DNA from: JAHRVQ01 sp963976815
Lineage (GTDB): Bacteria; Pseudomonadota; Gammaproteobacteria; Pseudomonadales; Azotimanducaceae
Direction of reading: 5' to 3'
DNA: 64,000 bases
Assembly: GCA_963976815.1 (NCBI GenBank)
Contig: CAXBLU010000003.1
Location: 434,001-498,000 of the forward strand
The position numbers were made by a program, and so were the translations under genes. The notes under the pieces are model-generated. The model had not been told where the DNA came from. It searched no databases and saw only the letters and a program-made list of their open reading frames with translations. Of this stretch, positions 59,628 to 64,000 are shown one piece after another. Numbering within the stretch: the stretch's first letter is position 1; every line of letters starts with the position of its first letter.

Positions 59628-60392
59628 ATGATCCGCGATCCACGCTTTATCCCCATCCCCGGCTCTTTAAATTTTAGAGACTTTGGCGGCTATCTCACCG
59701 CAGATGGCGGTACCGTGAAGAAAGGTAAGTTGTTCCGCTGTGGGATGTTAACGGGTATCGCAAAAACCGGGCGAGAGGATTTTGCCGCCCTGGATATCGG
59801 TGTGATTTGCGATTTGCGTAGAGAAGACGAGGTTGAAGGTTCGCCAACGCCTATCGATGCCCCGTTTGATGTTCGAGTGCATATTCCAATTGCACCGGGT
59901 AGTTCAATGGATTTACGGGCCAGCTTTTCAAACCCCGATATGAACACCCAGCATCGCATCGACTATATGCGGGAAATCACCCGGGAAATCGCCAGGGACC
60001 ATGTGGCGGAATACAAGCTACTGGTCGAGCAACTACTCAATACGGAAAACGGCTTCTTGCTGCACTGTACAGCGGGCAAAGATCGCACGGGCTTTGGTGC
60101 CGCTGTGATTCTCTCAGCCCTGGGCGTTGCCGAAGAACATGTGTTTGATGACTATCTGTTAACCAATAGCGCAACTGAATTGTTCGAGGCCATGAAACCT
60201 CGCTTTGAAGAAAACTATGGTGGCACGGTCACCGATGGCGACCTGCAAGCGGTTGCCGGTGTCCAGCGAGAATATTTGGAGGCCGCCATTCAAACCATCC
60301 ACCAGCACTTTGGCAACATGCAGGGATATCTTGAGGAAATTGGGCTGGGCCCATCTGCGACAGCTGAACTTAGAGGCCGCCTGTTAAGTTAG
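59628..60392 (+). CDS. Tyrosine-protein phosphatase family protein
   Basis: A 254-residue cysteine phosphatase of the bacterial dual-specificity/Y_phosphatase3 type. The active-site loop is HCTAGKDRTGFG, matching Cx5R, and the N-terminal SLNFRDFGGYLTADG and the Asp-containing RREDEVEGSPTP are family features. It may act on phosphotyrosine or phosphoinositides; the target is unknown. AGAGG lies eight bases before ATG 59628. It is apart from the preceding pair by the stem-loop above. Confidence 0.87.
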   Translation: MIRDPRFIPIPGSLNFRDFGGYLTADGGTVKKGKLFRCGMLTGIAKTGREDFAALDIGVICDLRREDEVEGSPTPIDAPFDVRVHIPIAPGSSMDLRASFSNPDMNTQHRIDYMREITREIARDHVAEYKLLVEQLLNTENGFLLHCTAGKDRTGFGAAVILSALGVAEEHVFDDYLLTNSATELFEAMKPRFEENYGGTVTDGDLQAVAGVQREYLEAAIQTIHQHFGNMQGYLEEIGLGPSATAELRGRLLS

Positions 60393-60477
60393 GCAAAACC
60401 ACAATTTGTGATCGTTACTCGCAGCAATCCCAGTCAATGTACTTGCTAAGCTAGCAGCCAGGGGATAGCTTATAGCC

Positions 60478-61275
60478 ATGGAACATGAGCTATCCCCCGC
60501 CATCCGAGGGCTTATCGCCTTTGCCATTTATGGCAGCACGTTCTTTTCCCTTGAGCGATTATTTCCTTTGCATCGACGGGTGCGAAAAATCAGACCAGCC
60601 CTGGCCACAGATCTAACCCATCTGTTTGTGACACGATTGCTGGTTAACCTAATTGTGGGCGCGGTGGTATTTGGCTTTGTCGTCAAATCGATGGAGGCTG
60701 GGTTTTTTGCCCAGGGCCGTGCAACGGTTGAGTCCTGGCCAATGTTCATTCATGTCATCGTGTTTATGCTGTATTGGTCTTTCGTCAGCTACTGGGATCA
60801 CCGGCTTTCCCACCGCTGGCAATGGCGCTGGAAATTTCACGCGATTCATCATTCCGCAACGGAAATGGATTGGTTGGTGTCGCCGAGACTGCATCCCATA
60901 GACCAGGCTATTCATCGCTTGATTCAATTTGCCCCGCCGCTATTTATTGGCATCCATATCGAGGCGATTATTCCCTATCTCGCTCTAGCGGGTATATTGG
61001 CATTGCTCTACCACGCAAACGTGCGCTGGAGTCTCGGGTCCTTCAATGTATTAATTGCATCCACCCATTGGCACCACTGGCACCATGCCCTGGAACCCAG
61101 GAATAAAAACTTCAGTGGGCTCTTTCCGATCTGGGATCTGTTATTTGGAACCTACTATTGCCCTAAAGACGAGTGGCCAACGGCCTATGGCATCAGTGAG
61201 GATATTGATGAGAACTGGCTGGCCCATATGCGCTATCCCTTTCAGGCGGCCCTGTCTAAACACAGCCGTATGTGA
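60478..61275 (+). CDS. Fatty-acid hydroxylase / sterol desaturase family protein
   Basis: A 265-residue membrane di-iron enzyme. Histidine boxes are HRLSHR, FHAIHHS and HWHHWHHA, with HANVRW between them; three or four hydrophobic spans (about 8-28, 51-74, 92-108, 153-185) surround them. Members insert OH or double bonds into lipids such as sterols, fatty acids or carotenoids. The substrate is unknown. It is on the same strand as the phosphatase, 85 bases downstream. Confidence 0.88.
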   Translation: MEHELSPAIRGLIAFAIYGSTFFSLERLFPLHRRVRKIRPALATDLTHLFVTRLLVNLIVGAVVFGFVVKSMEAGFFAQGRATVESWPMFIHVIVFMLYWSFVSYWDHRLSHRWQWRWKFHAIHHSATEMDWLVSPRLHPIDQAIHRLIQFAPPLFIGIHIEAIIPYLALAGILALLYHANVRWSLGSFNVLIASTHWHHWHHALEPRNKNFSGLFPIWDLLFGTYYCPKDEWPTAYGISEDIDENWLAHMRYPFQAALSKHSRM

Positions 61276-61331
61276 AGGAACCCGGAGAATCTCTAGAAGA
61301 TTCAGGCGTGGATACAATCAACCCATCCGCC

Positions 61332-61781
61332 TTAATCTTCCAGATCCCACTCGTACTCCACATAGCTATCCCCTTCCAATTCGGCAGCGGTGGATTCAAA
61401 AGTTTCCCGGGCAGCGAAGTTGGTAGATTCGGTACCGGCCCAAATCAGCTTCACCTTGTCCGATTCACACTGGGCAATGAGTAATTCCAGTAACCCCTTG
61501 CCGATACCGCAACGCCGGGACTCTGGGGATACCTCAATGTCATAGAGATAAACTAAAAACCCACCGGCCGATGCATCGGGGAATCGGTAGGCATTCAGTA
61601 ATCCGACTGGATCACCTGACTCGAGGGCTACCATTAAATAGCAGCGGTCATCCTTCAGAACCGCTTCTGTTTCCGTCAGGGAGATCAAACGCTCTTCTCG
61701 TGCCCCGGGTGAGATAATTTCTGAAACTGCCTCAACCCAGAGTTCCGCATCGGACGCTTCTAATCTTCTTATTTCAATCAT
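61332..61781 (-). CDS. GNAT-family N-acetyltransferase
   Basis: A 149-residue protein from ATG 61781, with GAGG five bases upstream; a GTG two codons earlier is less good. The acetyl-CoA-binding motif A is DIEVSPESRRCGIGKGLLELLI. The plan resembles AAC(3)-I-like acetyltransferases, but the specificity cannot be told. It is the last gene of a minus-strand series starting at the PHP gene. Confidence 0.85.
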   Translation of the reverse strand: MIEIRRLEASDAELWVEAVSEIISPGAREERLISLTETEAVLKDDRCYLMVALESGDPVGLLNAYRFPDASAGGFLVYLYDIEVSPESRRCGIGKGLLELLIAQCESDKVKLIWAGTESTNFAARETFESTAAELEGDSYVEYEWDLED

Positions 61782-61788
61782 CGGCACC

Positions 61789-62448
61789 TCAAAAATCTAT
61801 GATTAACATTTGATGACGCCATTGGCCGTTAGTTTTATCATCAGATCCACCCTGATCAGGCACCCAATATTTAACGCTACTGTTGCTACCCGCATAAAGT
61901 CGCATAAATATAACGTCTGCTGCCGGTGCCGGAACCCCCAGGTGATCGATAAAATAGCTATCCCGATCTCCAACAACCGGATCATAGCGGGCATTACGAC
62001 CCAGCAACCACAGTTCGACGCCTCTAGCCTGTGCGGTTTCCTCCACCTGATCCAAGGTGGCAACAGATGTCACATTGCCGGGGGGAAGCGTGAGTTCAAG
62101 GCCATGATCTTGAAACTGAAATCGATACTGAGTGTAGGTATAGCCACCGCGAACAACGGTGCCAATTTCCTCACCGTAATATCGAGTAAAGGCGGTTTCT
62201 AGGTCGAAGAGATTCTCAAGGCGGGAGGACTGTGCATTATATTTTGCACCCTCGGTTGCCATATCGAGACGAAACAGGCCTATCGCAATGAGCGCTGCGA
62301 TGGGTAGGGAGAGGATCACACCTAGCAATCCCTTTTTGAAGTAGCCTTGCCGGTAACTCACCACCAACACCCCGAGCACAATCGGCGAGGTATAGAGGGT
62401 GACCACCATCAAGGCATAAAAAAACGCGCCGAACGAATCCAGCGGCAC
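61789..62448 (-). CDS. Membrane-anchored protein of unknown function
   Basis: A 219-residue protein with two N-terminal membrane spans (about 7-29 and 40-59) and a soluble domain with ENLFDLETAFTRYYGEE and ELWLLGRNARYDPVVGDRD. I do not recognise the family. It starts five bases after the MaoC gene and ends seven bases before GNAT, so it is probably cotranscribed. Confidence 0.7.
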   Translation of the reverse strand: MPLDSFGAFFYALMVVTLYTSPIVLGVLVVSYRQGYFKKGLLGVILSLPIAALIAIGLFRLDMATEGAKYNAQSSRLENLFDLETAFTRYYGEEIGTVVRGGYTYTQYRFQFQDHGLELTLPPGNVTSVATLDQVEETAQARGVELWLLGRNARYDPVVGDRDSYFIDHLGVPAPAADVIFMRLYAGSNSSVKYWVPDQGGSDDKTNGQWRHQMLIIDF

Positions 62449-62453
62449 CGCGC

Positions 62454-62861
62454 TTAGATCCTGACTGTCGCCGTGCCAAACACCCGGGTTTCTCCCTTGG
62501 CATTGGTCACAGTAATATCAATTTCAACCAGGTGGTCGTCTTCGTTGATGTCCGTCACAACACCGGTGATCTTATGCTCGTCGTCAGCAATAACCGGTGC
62601 ACGAAAAACCGTATCAATTGCTCGGATTTCGGCATCTGGCGCCCAGTTGTGGATCATCGCCACGAGGTACCCCTGGCTTAATATGCCGGGCACCATGGCG
62701 CCGGGCAGACCTTCTTTTTTAGCAGCTTCATGGTCAGAAAAACGCGCGCCGCCCCAACCAACAAGGCTGGCAAATGTTTTGACAGTTTCTAAAGATGTGT
62801 CAGGAGTGAAAGCAGGTAAGTCTTCACCAAACTCAACGTCCGATAAGTTTGCAATGGCCAT
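62454..62861 (-). CDS. MaoC-like hotdog dehydratase
   Basis: A 135-residue single-hotdog protein. The Asp-His pair of MaoC hydratases is in ARFSDHEAAKKEGLPGAMVPG, and the C-terminal strand FGTATVRI is typical. It likely forms a heteromer with the preceding gene's N-terminal-type hotdog and hydrates an enoyl-CoA. Its start overlaps that gene by one base (TAATG). Confidence 0.84.
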   Translation of the reverse strand: MAIANLSDVEFGEDLPAFTPDTSLETVKTFASLVGWGGARFSDHEAAKKEGLPGAMVPGILSQGYLVAMIHNWAPDAEIRAIDTVFRAPVIADDEHKITGVVTDINEDDHLVEIDITVTNAKGETRVFGTATVRI

Positions 62862-63298
62862 TAACTTTTCTCCCGCATCACAACGCGACTATCGGAGTTA
62901 GCAAGGTGGTTGCCCTCCTCGTCGTAAAATTCGATTCGGGACACCGCAAAAACCATGCGCCCGGAACGACCTGTCTTGGTATAGATATCATGTAAATGGG
63001 TGCGACCTGTAATCGTTGTACCTGGCCGAATCGGCAAAAAACACTCAACGCCTTTACCCGCATCCATCCCGAGACCAAAACGCGGAAAGTCCGACGGTAA
63101 AGCTCGTCGCCCACTTAAGCTAGCAACAAAAGTTGGTGATGCCTGAAAGTCTGGATCCTGGGGATCCAAAAATCGGGACGCCGTTTCGCCGCACAATCTT
63201 GCATATTCTGTGGTTACTTCTGCCTTGACCTCATGGGCCTTTTCGTCAAAGTCCTGGTTGAGAAATTTCTCTCGTATCGCTTCTATATCCTGATCCAC
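62861..63298 (-). CDS. FAS1-like / N-terminal MaoC hotdog subunit
   Basis: A 145-residue protein of the MaoC_dehydrat_N type, with ASPTFVASLSGRRALPSDFP and the C-terminal GRMVFAVSRIEFYDEEGNHL. Such subunits lack the catalytic Asp-His and pair with a catalytic MaoC subunit, as in ChsH1-ChsH2 or HadA-HadB dehydratases. The start is GTG 63298 with AGAGAG just upstream. The pair suggests hydration of a bulky enoyl-CoA. Confidence 0.8.
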   Translation of the reverse strand: MDQDIEAIREKFLNQDFDEKAHEVKAEVTTEYARLCGETASRFLDPQDPDFQASPTFVASLSGRRALPSDFPRFGLGMDAGKGVECFLPIRPGTTITGRTHLHDIYTKTGRSGRMVFAVSRIEFYDEEGNHLANSDSRVVMREKS

Positions 63299-63327
63299 GG
63301 TTACTCTCTAATAATGACTAAATTGGG

Positions 63328-63972
63328 TTAAGAAACGGAGTTTGCGGTCTTAAGACTCACCGCTTCAAATTCTCCGGCCTTTAGAGCGGCGACCAGGTCG
63401 TCCATATGCTCGATGTTTTTCTCAAAACGTGTAGCGCAACGACCAATGTGGCTAACAATATGGGAGTCGCTGCCGCCTATACCTTTGTATCCAAGTGACC
63501 CGGCGTTATCGATTGCAATTTGATCTTCCTGATCACGGCTACCACCGTTGTAAATCTCGACAATGGTCACGCCTTCCGGGACACCAAGGGCTTCCGTGTG
63601 AGCAAACATACCAACTTTGGGTCGACCTGGATGACAGGGTACTGCAATCGCACCACAGGCATTACTTTCTCGAATCACGTCGGCCAACTTCAGGTGTGTA
63701 TTGGAAAAATCAAATCGTGTCTGCAGTTCCGGCGTAACGCCGTACACCAGCACATGGCCGTATTCTGTTTCAACTTCACTTGCTTTAAGGATGGTCAGAC
63801 CAAATTTTTGTGCCAGTTCAGAGTAGTCAGATTCATCGTCAAATTGACGATGTTCAGTGAGAATAAAACCATCAATTGGAATCGATTTAGCCTTGATCCA
63901 TTGGCAGTAGTTTTCCACTTTTGCCCGGCCGTCATCGGACTTAATAGAATGGGTATGAAGGTCTAGTAGCAC
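63328..63972 (-). CDS. PHP-domain metal-dependent phosphoesterase
   Basis: A 214-residue protein with the polymerase/histidinol-phosphatase motifs: DLHTHS at the N-terminus, LTEHRQF, the Glu of ASEVETEYG, VPCHPG, and the C-terminal GGSDSHI. These bind two or three metals. Related proteins are trinucleotide phosphoesterases or histidinol phosphatases; the substrate is unknown. The start is GTG 63972, with GGAA seven bases upstream. It is the first visible gene of the minus-strand series to 61332. Confidence 0.86.
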   Translation of the reverse strand: MLLDLHTHSIKSDDGRAKVENYCQWIKAKSIPIDGFILTEHRQFDDESDYSELAQKFGLTILKASEVETEYGHVLVYGVTPELQTRFDFSNTHLKLADVIRESNACGAIAVPCHPGRPKVGMFAHTEALGVPEGVTIVEIYNGGSRDQEDQIAIDNAGSLGYKGIGGSDSHIVSHIGRCATRFEKNIEHMDDLVAALKAGEFEAVSLKTANSVS

Positions 63973-64000
63973 AGGAATTCCGCTTCGGTTCGCAAGCCAA

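Noticed and set aside
1..64000. tRNA or rRNA genes, CRISPR arrays, insertion sequences, phage genes, replication origin
   Set aside because: None of the spacers has a cloverleaf, regularly spaced repeats, transposase similarity or DnaA-box cluster that I could see. The tandem arrays are contiguous without spacers, so they are not CRISPR.

Overview
The window is 64 kb of gene-dense chromosome from an aerobic, heterotrophic gammaproteobacterium. Several conserved gene orders point to the Pseudomonas/Cellvibrionales side of the class, probably a marine lineage: algU-mucA-mucB-rseC-mucD followed by lepA-lepB-DUF4845-rnc-era-recO-acpS; cysM-rlmD-relA; nadB with ygfX-sdhE and ygfZ; lysS-prfB. The taxonomic placement is inference from synteny, not from a marker search. 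I saw no rRNA, tRNA, insertion sequence, prophage or CRISPR array.

Layout. 1-4.2 kb: rsmJ (cut by the window edge), a small unknown gene, tsaB and the helicase yoaA on the minus strand, with mobA divergent. 4.3-11.7 kb: a lysine/alanine-rich histone H1-like gene, adk, relA, rlmD, cysM, then a stand-alone REC-Hpt protein where relatives usually carry the GacS/BarA hybrid kinase. 11.3-21.3 kb: translation, ribosome-assembly and envelope-stress block from acpS to algU, with an AlgU-type promoter in front of algU. 21.4-25.5 kb: nadB, ygfX, sdhE, ygfZ and an HDOD gene. 25.5-34.3 kb: valine catabolism (mmsA, acyl-CoA dehydrogenase, enoyl-CoA hydratase, 3-hydroxyisobutyryl-CoA hydrolase, mmsB) with a divergent LysR gene and a repeated operator-like site between them. 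34.4-46.1 kb: acnA, a crotonase, two related secreted proteins, a PhoD-like phosphatase, ung, lysS, prfB (with the programmed +1 frameshift) and a PhyH dioxygenase. 46.5-54.8 kb: two YbjQ proteins with an M48 protease; an iron-uptake operon (PepSY membrane protein, TonB receptor, PKHD hydroxylase) behind a Fur-like palindrome; a hybrid histidine kinase. 55.2-64 kb: accessory region.

The most interesting locus is at 55179-56288: a thioredoxin-fold/TPR gene interrupted by one in-frame TGA exactly at the redox-active position (W-A-P-Y-TGA-G-C), with the reading frame and protein similarity continuing for 255 codons and a small hairpin of the bacterial SECIS type just downstream. I read it as a selenoprotein. 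Immediately beyond it, in an AT-rich patch, is a probable class II microcin precursor with a double-glycine leader (MRELSFAEVSVVSGG) followed by a small membrane protein that could be its immunity protein. Farther right is a thiolase-fold protein lacking the nucleophilic cysteine, paired with a DUF35 protein as in Ltp2-type aldolases, and two single-hotdog dehydratase subunits, suggesting lipid or steroid-like acyl-CoA metabolism.

A second recurring theme is short tandem duplication. The last codons plus stop codon of rnc (13 bp x3) and of the DUF35 gene (16 bp x5) are repeated downstream of each gene, and three 17-bp doublets lie in intergenic spacers.
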